From Euglena gracilis (taxonomy: Eukaryota; Euglenida; Euglenophyceae; Euglenales): 64,000 bases of DNA. The translations under genes were made by a program, and so were the position numbers. Shown here one piece after another: positions 55,446 through 64,000 of the stretch. Positions within the stretch are counted from its first letter, which is position 1. Every line of letters begins with the position of its first letter. The notes under the pieces were generated by a model that saw only the letters and a list, made by a program, of their open reading frames with translations, did no database searches and was not told the DNA's origin. Where the stretch lies: NCBI GenBank assembly GCA_039621445.1, contig CP154954.1, positions 28,861,837 to 28,925,836 of the forward strand. Reading direction: 5' to 3'.

Positions 55446-55833
55446 TTCTCAACTTGCACTTTGTGGCTGAAAAATCCAAAGAGGCAAAAACCAACCCACC
55501 TACTTAGGTGAGCAAATCAGCAGCACAAGACAAACCTGGCTTGGAGGTTTGGGAGTACCTGGGTTCAGGAAACCTGCTGCTTGTGGTAGGAAAACTATTT
55601 GGAAAGCAATGCCTTGGTTTCTTGGAATGATTGAATTGATTCTTTTGATTCTTCAATTCTCAGTTGACTTTTGTGCTTCTTTGATTCTCAAATCGAATTC
55701 TCAAATTCTTCCCGGAACTTGCTGGGGTTCCAATTCCACTCGCGTGGCGGTTGACTTGCTTTGGTGGTTCCTACCGGGGGTTTTGAGAATTTTCTGGGAA
55801 ATTTCTCGCTGCCGACGCCAGCGGCAGCCGACA
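55220..55833 (-). repeat. 5' LTR of the minus-strand LTR element
   Basis: 614 bp, paired with 50,329-50,944. The Gag-like frame begins within it. Confidence 0.93.
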
Positions 55834-55907
55834 AAACTTGTCACTTTTGGACCGTCAGGGCAACGTCAGCCAACTGCCGGAGCGTAAAGCAGTAAGGGAG
55901 GACCGCG

Positions 55908-55908
<1 letters not shown>

Positions 55909-55979
<71 letters not shown>
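55909..55979. repeat. (CA)n array between elements G and D
   Basis: The array lies exactly between the outward-facing left ends of element G (minus) and element D (plus). Confidence 0.95.
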
Positions 55980-55980
<1 letters not shown>

Positions 55981-56159
55981 TCAGCCGGCGCAGAAAGCTA
56001 GGTCCCATCTTGGGGAAGTGCTGCAAAAGGGGGAGTCATGGCGGACACCTCATGCCTTGTTTGCCGGCTGTTTGACTGTGAATGTTTTTGTGTCGGTTAG
56101 GCCTTTCCCCTTTAGTGCCTTATTTTGCCGGAGTTGGCTGGTATTAATCGTCGTATGGC

Positions 56160-56701
56160 AGAAGTACTGGTGCAGTTTACCTCGGTGGCAGACCCTTGGG
56201 AAAATGCACTCACTCTACAATGGTATTTTCTTATCGAAGGGAGCTGCCGTTGCCCTTTTGAGCGCATCAAAGGACAGTGTCACAAGTTTCGTGGTGAAGG
56301 CTCTTGGGGTACTCCACCAATGAACCACGACACGGTGCGCGGTGACGGTGGAACAACTGAGCGGAGAAGCGATGGTGGCGGCCTTGACCAAACCCTACAA
56401 CGAAGCGTGGCTCTTCTCGTTCGCCCTCGCGTTCGGGATGGTGTCGTTGTTTGAGCTGTCCGACAAGCAGGCCTCGTTGGCCTTCAAGTTCCGTAAGACC
56501 TGGCGCCGTGCAGCGGGGATGGAGAAGTTCCCCACCGAAGCTGGAGAACCTGGAGGGGCTGAGATGACGCTGGACGCGACCGAAAAGGGTCAGAAAAGAA
56601 CTAGGAAAGTTCATTACAAAAACATCTTGTCAAAAAGGCAGGTGGCTGCAATTTTAGGGAAAATCAGGTTAAATCTGCTGGCCCGGCTTTGCCCTTTTTA
56701 A
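56160..56701 (+). pseudogene. Gag-RT deletion fusion of element D
   Basis: VEQLSGEAMVAALTKPYNEA and SLFELSDKQASLAFKFRKTW align with element E Gag (RKLTGVAMVEPTLQPYLAAC, LLELSDTASDVAFKLYEKW). Within the same frame, after ATEKGQKRTRKVHYK, the sequence becomes LSKRQVAAILGKIR, which belongs behind the RT active site. The frame stops at 56,699. A precise deletion of about 1.5 kb relative to E explains it. Confidence 0.75.
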
Positions 56702-56859
56702 GAGCCTTCATCACCATGCTCTCCAATTTTCTAGTAGAGCATTCCCAGGACCCTTGGGGCTCATCTCATCCACCTCCCAGGACATAAAAGAGGAACTAGA
56801 AAATGTAAAAGATTTACTGGGAATTGGTCAGGAAGACGATTTTGTGCAAAAACACCCCA

Positions 56860-57600
56860 AAATCTTGAACTCAGCCAGCAGCACTCTGGGCTGGGGGGGG
56901 GGGGGGCTGGACCCAACATCAGGCCAGTTCATCCAGGAGTTCTGGAGGGAAAAACAATCCCTCCACATAAATTTAAAATAACTCCATGCTGACACAAACA
57001 CAGTCAGATCCCTGGCAAAAGCAAACGACAGAGTTTGCCTGTGTGTAGACAATCAGGCAATCTTTTTTACTTAAGCAAAGGGGGGGGAAGATAAAACCCC
57101 TTCAACAAAATTTTTCAGCCATTCTTCCACTGATGATCAAAAACAATGTCAACCTGGAGGTGAAATGGGTTCCCTCCAGCCAATGCCTGGCAGACCCCCT
57201 CAGCAGGTGGGGACAAGGCAGGGGGGATTACTCCCAGGACAAAAGATTATTTCAGCATCTGGTCAAATATTTTCAGCCTTTAAATCCCTCCAGACGGACC
57301 TTTTTGCCTCCCTAGAAAACAAAAAGCTAGCCTTTCGTGTCCAGGTAGCCCCATTGGGAGGCCAAGGCAACAGATGCCCTGCAGTGTCCACAGGAAAACC
57401 TGGGGGGGCTCTATGCGAACCCCCTCTGGTCCATCATTCAAAAACTCCTGGACAGGCTGCAGCTTTTTCCCAAAGCGAAAGTTCTGATGGTGGTCCCTTT
57501 TTGGGCTTCAGCACCATGGTGGCCCCTCTTAATAAAGCTGAAGGACCCACAGACACCATGTGTCAAGGTGAACCCTTACACAGTAATGTTCCAAAACTGT
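56860..57600 (+). pseudogene. RNase H and methyltransferase of element D
   Basis: NSASSTLGWGGGGLDPTSGQ begins RNase H, VCLCVDNQAIFF is the Asp strand, and VKWVPSSQCLADPLSRW ends it. Then QTDLFASLENKKLAFRVQV and, in another frame, LYANPLWSIIQ carry the Dam-like domain (NPLW at the catalytic motif) with VVPFWASAPWWPLLIKL at the end. There are at least three frame changes and several stops. Confidence 0.78.
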
Positions 57601-57699
57601 TGGGGAGAAAAAATGCCACCCCCCAATTCGCCCTTCCTCTGCCTGATCTGCTGAGGTCAATTTTGCAATGGAGAAAAATTCAATCTTCATCCATTGATG

Positions 57700-58560
57700 A
57701 TTTTATAAGGAGAATTCCCAGTCTGAAAAGACATCAGAGTGGCTTTACACATTTCTGGAACATTCTTCAGCAAGGGGGGGTCCCCCCACCAAGCATCATC
57801 TGATGAAATTGCACATGCTGTGGTACAACTGTTCAGAGTTTCCCCTGCACAGGCTAGAAATGCCTACTCAGGTGTATTACGTTTGCCAAGGGTTGGGGAG
57901 AAATTGAGGTTTTCCCCCCCTGCTGACACCATATAAAAAGCATGGAATAACAATGTCCAAAGATATGGTGCTTTCTGGGACTCATGGCCTCTGCTGAGGC
58001 ATCTGGCAGGAGCTCCATGTGATGCACTGAGGAACCTGTCACACCTACGTTTACGGCTCAGTCTTTGGTGTCGCCTTTTAATGTTGCTCCGATCTTCAGA
58101 TTTATCCGAAATGAAACGTTGTGCAAGTTCAATTGGCTCAACTTCTTATGGATAAAAATAGGAGAAAGGGTCAAAAAATGGCGTAATGGGAGAGAACGGT
58201 TTCTTTGCCAGAAATCCCCCAAATCTCTCTTTTCACCTTCTAAAGGAGCATGTGGCCCTCACAAGTGACCATTGCCTCCCAGGGGGCCTGTGTTTTTGAC
58301 CCCCAAACCCCCCTTCCAGGGCACCAAGGCAGACACCATTGCATCTTTAACAAAAAAAATGCCTTAGAAGATTTTGGTATTTATCCCCATATTTGGGGCC
58401 CCTACTTCACCAGGGGGGCAGGAGTCAACACGATGAAAAAATGGGTTTGAGCTCAGAGTTGGTTTTTGAAATTGGTCAGTGGAAAAGTGTGGAAGCCTTT
58501 TGCTCGAACTATCAACGGGTTGAGTGCCCAAGAAAACTTGGAGCGCGCTTTAAGATTAAA
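57700..58560 (+). pseudogene. Tyrosine recombinase of element D
   Basis: QARNAYSGVLRLPRVGEKLR and WNNNVQRYGAFW align with element E (QARNAYSAVVQLPGF, WNTSTPRYSSFW), the N-terminal helices. CRLLMLLRSSDLSEMKR holds the first catalytic Arg. GPYFTRGAGVNTMKKWV has Tyr where the HxxR His is expected, with the Arg kept. EIGQWKSVEAFCSNYQRVE ends with the nucleophile Tyr. The domain order is right, but frameshifts and the missing His argue against activity. Confidence 0.82.
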
Positions 58561-58616
58561 AATTTTAAAGGAGCCGCCCCCCCCCTTGGGGTGTCGACCT
58601 CAGTTGGGGGAAGTTC

Positions 58617-58725
58617 GGAGCCCGAGACAGCTCCGGCTCCGCACAAGACCCCAGTGAGGTCCTGCTCTTCTTTCCGGCTGTTGTTTGTGTTTTCGGTGTT
58701 GGTTGTGGTGCTTCTTACTACTTTT
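58617..58725 (+). repeat. Left inverted terminal repeat of element E
   Basis: Bases 58,622-58,657 are the exact complement of 63,225-63,260 (36 of 36). Bases 58,653 to about 58,720 are the near-complement of about 63,473-63,540, including GTGAGGTCCTGC and CCGGCTGTTGTTTGTGTTTT. The left end therefore pairs with both the internal region and the right terminus. Confidence 0.9.
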
Positions 58726-58890
58726 ATTTGCCGGTGTAGGCAGATCATAATCGTCCTTTTGGCACGGAGCTACAACCATTCGTTCAAACTGATCATGCAA
58801 ATTTCGCACCTGCAAGACGAGACAGACGAAGAGGCCTTCGAAGCGGCGTAGAGCAACATTTTCTTACAAGAATCGCCGACAACAGCCTTC

Positions 58891-60031
58891 TTGCGAGATG
58901 CCGACGCTACCTCCGTGATGGCCACAATTGGTTCAGGTCAGAAGTTGACTGGAGCAGGGTGGGAATCAACCCGATGTGCCCTTGCCGTACGGAAGCTCAC
59001 TGGAGTGGCTATGGTGGAGCCTACCCTACAACCATATCTGGCGGCCTGCCTTTACAGCTTGGCACTCACGGAGAAAGTCTCGATACCATTATTGGAGCTA
59101 AGCGACACGGCATCGGACGTGGCCTTCAAGCTGTACGAGAAGTGGACGACGGCGACGACGACGGCGGCGGAGATGGATCGCGACGAGGAGGCAGCGCGCG
59201 CGGCGGAGGAAGACCAGGACTTCCCCTGGCAGACGGCCGAGGAGGCACTGCCGGGGGATCTGGAGAGGATATGGATACAGGTATAGTCTGGGGACTTACG
59301 GTTGGACGTACAAAGTTTGCTGGAACAGATACCCACCTGGAAGACCCTGAAGCCCAAAGCGGAGGAAAACAACCACAGTCAAGACGGTAAGAGTGGTATG
59401 ACCGCACCCTGCGTGCAGTCCAGCAGAAGTTCTTGAATATACTACGTATCTTGATAGCACTGCACTGCACCTTACAAGGAGCCCCTGAAGACGTATTGGG
59501 TTTGAGCAAACAAATATTCGCATATGTGGCTGCCTGTGAAGGAGACATTGTCAAGAAGCATCCCTCAGACCATCAGCCAGGAAATGGCCTTTTCACCCCT
59601 GAAGACATCAAAATGGCCAAAGCCCAAGCTGGCATCAACAAAGAGGGTATCAAAACCCCCTTCAGGGGTGAGTTCCCCATGTGGCATTTTCCCACCCACA
59701 CAGGTGGAAAAGGGTGGAAGTTCAATCAATGGCCAACAAAATTGGCAACCGAGACCATGGCGGTCTGGCCCCAAAGGGAAAGGCAAGTCCAAAGGAGGGA
59801 AATGGTTTGCACAACATCTTGCCAGGAAGTATTGCTCCTTCCTTTTCAGATCAGATCTCATCAAGTACCAAAAGGACACTGGGTCCGCTAGAGCTGGGCA
59901 TTGTGCCACAAAGTCAACCAGCCCTGAGGGGCAGAAGCCAAGACATCTGCAGGCTGTGGGAAGCTGCAAGCTTGAGATCTGTGGAACAGATCACCGAGGT
60001 CCTGCTGCTAACAGAGGAGCACTTTCTGTGA
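58891..60031 (+). CDS. Gag of element E, frameshifted
   Basis: 58,891-59,286 reads SGQKLTGAGWESTRCALAVR, LLELSDTASDVAFKLYEKW and an acidic end (AAEEDQDFPWQTAEEAL), shared with D and G. A later frame (59,524-59,800) gives MAFSPLKTSKWPKPK and a basic tail GPKGKGKSKGGKWF. The nucleic-acid-binding role is inferred from the tail. Two or more indels separate the parts. Confidence 0.7.
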
Positions 60032-60960
60032 GTGCCTCTGTTTCAGAGGCTTCAGGACCAGCTGCCACGGTGGCCAAAGGTTGCCCACCCCCCCCAGGGT
60101 GTTGCATCTCATCACACAGGGGGTCTACCCCCCTTGGGAGTCACCCCCCTCCTTCAGCACATGTCCCATACCAAAATAAAGGGGGAAATACAAAAGGCAA
60201 AAAAATATTTCACAAGACTTTTTTCAGGCAGGATCCATAAAACCTGTCCCCTGGGAAGGTACCCAACACACCGTCCCTTGGTTTGTAATCTCCAAAAAGA
60301 GCCTCATGGTGGAAAACATCGTTTAATCAACGACTGTCGCCAGCTGAACCGGCAATTTCCCCCACACCCCTTCAAACTAGACAACATCCAGGTCATCTTC
60401 AGGCACCTGAAAAAAGGGCAATGGGGTGCAAAAGTAGGCTTAAATGACGCCTGCTTTCATTTAACGTTGAACGCTGCCCTAAGACCCTACATGAGGATGA
60501 CCCTGGAAGACACATGCTGGGAATTCCAGGCAGCTTGTTGTGGTTTAAATGTGCTGCCAGAAAAATTCATGAGTCTAATGAAATGCCTGGAAAAACGTTG
60601 GAGGGCCAAAGGCCTTTTATGCTTTGTGTCCCTGGACGACATCCTCCTGATAGGAGACAGTCAGAAGCAAGACAGTAACCACCTGGCCAACATGCTGGCA
60701 GATTTACTGCAGGGGGGTTTCAAAATCAACAGCAAAAAATCAATCCTTCAACCCACCCAAAATCTCCCACATCTGGGTTTCCACCTCAATCTGGCACAGG
60801 GATAATTACAGTTGGGGACAGAAAAACTGAAAATGGTTCGGAGGGAACTGGGGAAATTAGTCAGACACCAGTCCCTCAGTTGCTGGAAAATGGCATGCAA
60901 TTTTGGGATGCTTAAGAAGCTTCTTGGTGGGGCTGTCCTTCCTCAGGGCATTCACAGACA
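60032..60960 (+). CDS. Reverse transcriptase of element E, motif A Asp replaced
   Basis: One 257-codon frame carries KHRLINDCRQLNRQFPPH, GQWGAKVGLNDACFHLTLNA (motif A), CCGLNVLPEKFMSLMK (motif B region), FVSLDDILLIGDS (motif C) and LPHLGFHLNLAQG. Where B has KIDLKDAYFH and G has KVDIKSAFF, E has KVGLNDACFH: the metal-binding Asp is Gly (GGC for GAC). Unless this is a sequencing error the enzyme is inactive. The thumb continues in other frames up to ...FLRAFTDT, where the 60,964 insertion begins. Confidence 0.88.
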
Positions 60961-60963
60961 CTA

Positions 60964-61376
60964 AACCCCCCCCAAAAAAACAAGACCCCCCATAAAATGG
61001 ACCCCCCAAAAAATAAGACCCCCCCTGGCCGGTCCAAGCAAAAATCCATGAAATCACCCCCCCCCCCATGAATAAGACCCCCCTGCCGGCGCGAAGCGCC
61101 GGATTTTTGAAAATGGTACATTTTTGGGGGGGGGATCTGCTATTTTCGGACTGTTTTCACCCAATTCAGCATATTTTACCCTATTTGTCTGGCGCGAAGC
61201 GCCGAATTTTTCGAAAAGTGGTATTTTGGGGTGTCATTTTTGGACATTTGGGGGGTTGAAAATTTTTCCAGCAAAAATCCATAAAATGGACCCCCCCCCA
61301 TGAAAAAGACCCCCCCTCGGGCTTTCCAGCAACCGACCCATGAAATGGACCCCCGGTCTTATTTTTTGGGGGGGTT
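60964..61376. mobile_element. TA-flanked TIR element inside element E
   Basis: Ends AACCCCCCC(C)AAAAAA-AAGACC and complement, with TA on each side (60,962-60,963 and 61,377-61,378). Two GGCGCGAAGCGCC hairpins lie inside (about 61,087 and 61,191), like those of the hAT-like elements. Excising it with one TA gives FTDTMVCFVNLQEKF in frame with the expected DIRS spacer. A TA duplication is typical of Tc1/mariner-type elements. Confidence 0.8.
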
Positions 61377-61378
61377 TA

Positions 61379-61950
61379 TGGTATGTTTTGTCAACCTACA
61401 AGAAAAGTTTGGCTGGGATCATCAGGTTCCAATCCCAGAGGAGGTCAAATCTCAACTGCAAGATGTCAGGGAAATTCTTCAGACCTGAGGGGGGAGACGA
61501 TTCCCAAGCCCAGCCACCAGACCCCTGGAGTTAGACAGTTCAACCTTTGGTTGGGGAGGCCTGGACTTACAAGCTGGCACCCAGTTACAAGAATTTTGGC
61601 GAAAAGACTTCCATTTACATATCAATGTAAAAGAATTGATCGCAGCCATCTCCACTGTAAAGTCTTTGGCCAGGAAAAAAGGACACAGTCTCCCTAACAG
61701 TGGACAATAAAGTTTCCTACTACTATCTTCTCAAAGGGGGGGGGGGGGCAGGCTACCCCACCTGAACAAACTCATCAGACCCTTTCTCAAGTGGTGTATG
61801 GAAATGGGCATCACCCTCCAAGTTCACTGGGCCCCCTCCCAAAGCATGAAAATTGATGCCATCAGCAGATGGCACTTCGACCCAGGGGATTACAGTTTAA
61901 ACCCTTTCATTTTAAAAAAGTCATGCACATTTTCAAGCAATTCATAAACC
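61379..61950 (+). pseudogene. RNase H of element E
   Basis: MVCFVNLQEKFGWDHQVPIP leads in; then SDSSTFGWGGLDLQAGTQLQ, NVKELIAAISTVKSLARKK and VSLTVDNKVSYYYLLKGGG give the Asp-Glu-Asp series in shifting frames. The end is ISRWHFDPGDYSLNPF. Frame changes at a G run (61,737-61,748) and elsewhere break the protein. Confidence 0.78.
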
Positions 61951-62210
61951 AACTGTGGACATGTTTGCATCACCAGGGAATCACAAACTTTCTCAGTTTG
62001 TGAGTCGATGCCCCATTTTCAGGATGTGCCCACAGACAGTTTGATCATGCCCTCTGGACATGATCTCAGAGGTTTATGCAAACCTCCCCTGGTGTGTCCT
62101 GAGCCAGTGGCTCCTGAGATTAGAGGAACACAGACATCTAAAATGCCTTCTGATTTGCCCCCTGTGGGTTTCAGCTGTGTGGTGGCCCCTGTTAATAAAA
62201 CTTAACATTC
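61951..62210 (+). pseudogene. Dam-like methyltransferase domain of element E
   Basis: TVDMFASPGNHKLSQFVSRC starts the domain. ISEVYANLPWCVLSQWLLRL has NLPW at the NPPW position, followed by LKCLLICPLWVSAVWWPLLI. In DIRS elements this domain is known as MT; whether it methylates DNA is not established. The motif change to NLPW suggests lost activity here. Confidence 0.78.
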
Positions 62211-62239
62211 CACATACACCAGCCCTGAGACTTCTGCCT

Positions 62240-63190
62240 TGCCACCACATGTTCGAGAATTGTCACGGGCGGCCCATGAAAAAGCAAAGATGGCACCTAG
62301 CCTGCATTTTGTTGTCAGGCAGTTGTTACAGAAGCAACATATCCCCCCCTCAGGGGTTGACTATTTGTTAAGTCAAAATATGTCCTTGGCAAGATATGAT
62401 TCTGACTTCAGACTCCTGTGGGGAGTTCTTGCCATGTCCCAGATGGACCTCGACACCATGAGCCCAGTAGTTAGTCGCTTCTGGCATCATTAAAATTTCA
62501 TCTTCATTGTGGCTCAAGCCAGGAATGCTTATAGTGCTGTGGTACAGCTTCCTGGGTTTCACTTGTTAAGGTTTTTACCCCTGTTGGCCACCTACAAAAG
62601 AAAATGGAACACATCCACCCCCAGGTATTCTTCATTTTGGAAACCTGAGTCATTACTTCAGAAATTGGCAGCAGCACCTCCCCCAGAGTGCCTCAGTGAT
62701 CTGAGGGACCAGGTCATTTTAAGTTTCAGACTCATCTGTTTGCATCGTTCAGGGACTTGAGCAGAACCTTCAGGACAGTGTCCCAGGTTGATGGCAAGGT
62801 TTGTGTTCTTGTCCAAAGAAAGGGGTGGAGACAAACTCAGTGGGAGGAAATACCCCAGATTCCTGCATGTCCAAATATTTGCCCCTGATTCAACATGAAA
62901 AAAATATGTCAGTTTGACATCACACTGTAACCCCCCAGGGGGACCTCTGTTGTTAAGTCTAAAACCCCCTTTTACCCCTCTGTCTGCCAAAACCATTCGG
63001 AGTTTGACGAAACGATTGTTGGATAAACATGGGGTACCCCCCAGTGGGCCCCCCACTCCACCAGGTGGGCAGGAGTGTTCATGTATAAACTTGCAGGTTT
63101 GTCCGCTGAGGAGGTGTGCCAGATTGGAAAATGGACAAATGTGCAAGCATTTTCTTCCCATTATTTGCGGTTGGAAGCGGGTAAAAAGGC
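62240..63190 (+). CDS. Tyrosine recombinase of element E, frameshifted
   Basis: The N-terminal part reads ARNAYSAVVQLPGFHLLRFL and KRKWNTSTPRYSSFWKPESL, then SDLRDQVILSFRLICLHRSG with the first catalytic Arg. After frame changes SAKTIRSLTKRLLDKHGVP leads to APHSTRWAGVFMYKLAGLSA (HxxR intact) and VCQIGKWTNVQAFSSHYLRL with the Tyr nucleophile. R...HxxR...Y is the tyrosine-recombinase set that DIRS elements use in place of integrase. Catalytic residues are present but the frame is split at least twice. Confidence 0.88.
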
Positions 63191-63224
63191 GGGGGTTGCT
63201 GTCCAAAAAATGGTGCGCAAAGCC

Positions 63225-63322
63225 TCACTGGGGTCTTGTGCGGAGCCGGAGCTGTCTCGGACTCCCGTGAAGAATGATCCAGGAGGAAGGGACAACGAAG
63301 GCGGAGCACAAGACAACAGTGA
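63225..63322 (+). repeat. Internal complementary region (ICR) of element E
   Basis: 63,225-63,260 is the exact complement of the left end (58,622-58,657). 63,256 to 63,322 is the near-complement of the right end (63,538-63,603), including AGGAGGAAGGGACA and GGCGGAGCACAAGA. The two halves overlap at CTCGGACTCC (63,256-63,265), the complement of the element termini. This is the DIRS-1 arrangement in which the internal region templates the joined ends of the circular intermediate. Confidence 0.9.
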
Positions 63323-63472
63323 GCCCGACCCAGAAAAGAGCAAAAAAGTCAGTAAGGCCCCCCCCCCCAAAGAAATTCCAGTTCACCCACAGACAGGCCA
63401 GCAACCCGCCGCTGCGAGCCACCGAGAAGTCCGACACCGTCTCCGAGTCCGCCTACTCCGACATCTCATCGC

Positions 63473-63603
63473 AGTAAGACACAACACAACCAACACCAAA
63501 AACACAAACAACAGCCGGAGAGAAAAATGCAGGACCTCACTGTTGTTCTTGTGCTCCGCCTTCGCTGTCCCTTCCTCCCGGATAATTCTCCCCGGAGTCC
63601 GAG
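63473..63603 (+). repeat. Right inverted terminal repeat of element E
   Basis: The inner part (63,473-63,540) pairs with the left end. The outer part (63,541-63,603) differs from the left end but pairs with the internal complementary region. It ends at GGAGTCCGAG. Confidence 0.85.
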
Positions 63604-64000
63604 GTGTCTCCCCCCCGAGGCACACCGGGAGGGGAGGAAGGGACACCGAGGGCGAAGCACAAACACCAAGCGAGCCCACCCTGCCCTCCCAGAAAAACCT
63701 GGGACACCTCGGACTCCGCACTTTGCCATTGTGAGGCCATGCCTTGCTCGCCGGCGGTTCGTTGTGTGATTGTTCGCTGCGCTGGGTTAGGAGGTCCCGC
63801 TTAGTGCCTTTTTTCGCCGGAGTTGGCTGATTCTTAACTTGCCCTTCGACACCCAGAAGAAAGGAACAGAGTCAACGAACGAAGAAGAACCAAGAAAAGA
63901 CATCAATACAAATTCAATATCCAGAAGGACGCGAACCAGACGAATATCAACTCAAAAGTCAATTATCAAATTTCAAATTTGACTTCAATGAGCAATGCAG
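63604..64000 (+). mobile_element. DIRS-like element F: left end, cut by the window end
   Basis: 63,630-63,700 resembles the second half of the E internal complementary region (GGAGGAAGGGACACCGAGGG). From 63,704 (GACACCTCGGACTCCGCACT) onward it matches the left end of element A over about 170 bp, then AAAGGAACAGAGTCAACGAA leads towards a Gag start. The remainder lies outside the window. Confidence 0.75.

Larger units (their letters stand above)
50329..55833 (-). mobile_element. LTR retroelement, minus strand, Gag-like ORF only, 5.5 kb
   Basis: LTRs at 50,329-50,944 and 55,220-55,833 are about 96% or more alike by eye, TG...CA, flanked by AAAC (50,325-50,328; 55,834-55,837; a 5-bp AAAAC if the terminal A is shared). 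On the minus strand TGGTTAGCAGAGGGG directly follows the 5' LTR (primer site) and AAGGGAGGGGG directly precedes the 3' LTR (polypurine tract). This fixes the orientation. No RT, RNase H or integrase is visible, so it is a non-autonomous element of the TR-GAG/LARD kind. It sits in the 5' untranslated part of element G. Confidence 0.9.
46700..55905 (-). mobile_element. DIRS-like element G, minus strand, split by an LTR element
   Basis: In its own direction: left terminal sequence (55,905-55,834), LTR-element insertion (55,833-50,329), Gag (about 50,290-49,000), RT (48,936-47,996), RNase H and methyltransferase (about 47,900-46,870). The tyrosine recombinase is missing or unrecognisable below 46,870. 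The left terminal sequence matches the start of other elements (CTTACTGCTTTACG, CAGTTGGCTGACG) and abuts the CA array at 55,909. Confidence 0.8.
56030..58590 (+). mobile_element. DIRS-like element D, internally deleted
   Basis: The left end (56,050-56,140: CATGCCTTGTTTGCCGGC, TTTGCCGGAGTTGGCTGG) matches A and F. Gag (56,160-56,580) runs straight into the RT thumb (SKRQVAAILGKIR at about 56,620), so the Gag tail and RT palm are deleted. RNase H, methyltransferase and tyrosine recombinase follow to 58,560. No ICR or right end is seen before element E starts at 58,617. Confidence 0.82.
58617..63603 (+). mobile_element. DIRS-like element E, structurally complete, 4,987 bp
   Basis: The left terminus starts GGAGCCCGAG (58,617) and the right terminus ends GGAGTCCGAG (63,594-63,603). 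An internal complementary region at 63,225-63,322 is made of the complement of the left end followed by the complement of the right end. Between lie Gag, RT, RNase H, Dam-like methyltransferase and tyrosine recombinase. This plan (inverted ends, internal complementary region, tyrosine recombinase instead of integrase) defines DIRS elements, which replicate through a circular form. The coding regions carry frameshifts and a 413-bp insertion. Confidence 0.9.

Overview
The window is nuclear DNA of a eukaryote, most likely a single-celled alga or other protist. A split cellular gene with GT-AG introns, LTR retrotransposons, DIRS-like tyrosine-recombinase retrotransposons, hAT-type remnants, long microsatellites and many homopolymeric G or C runs all point that way. 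I cannot name the species. Many retroelement reading frames break at or near homopolymers, so the frameshifts could be real decay or uncorrected long-read indels.

Layout. From about 3.4 to 18.8 kb on the + strand lies one split gene for a family X DNA polymerase of the lambda/beta type. At least ten exons are visible: BRCT end, 8-kDa domain, helix-hairpin-helix motifs, palm with the GDVD and RRLD aspartates, YFTG motif and thumb. Its introns hold a CT/GT/GTGGGT array, a second GT array, and several short inverted-repeat elements with 8-bp target duplications.

From 19.2 to 33.7 kb lie pieces of DIRS-like elements (here H, A, B and C). B is interrupted in its reverse transcriptase by a 7,974-bp Ty3/gypsy chromodomain element with 5-bp target duplications. 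That Ty3 element carries a Dam-like methyltransferase domain between protease and reverse transcriptase. From 34 to 46.8 kb the DNA is mostly AT-rich, microsatellite or unrecognised, with a foldback element around a GA array, a 1.27-kb GT array, and a decayed hAT transposase at 45 kb.

From 46.7 to 55.9 kb a minus-strand DIRS-like element (G) is split by a 5.5-kb minus-strand LTR element that has a Gag-like ORF but no visible polymerase. From 56 kb to the end there is a head-to-tail row of DIRS-like elements D, E and F on the + strand. E (58,617-63,603) is structurally complete: inverted termini, an internal complementary region (ICR) made from both ends, and Gag, reverse transcriptase, RNase H, methyltransferase and tyrosine recombinase regions.

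How the parts fit: the main theme is nesting. Short elements sit inside short elements inside polymerase introns, a Ty3 element sits inside a DIRS element, an LTR element inside another DIRS element, and TA-flanked or G/C-tract elements sit inside DIRS coding regions. In several cases removing the insert restores the host frame or site. The decayed hAT transposase is a plausible relative of the source that moved the 8-bp-duplication elements, but that link is inference.
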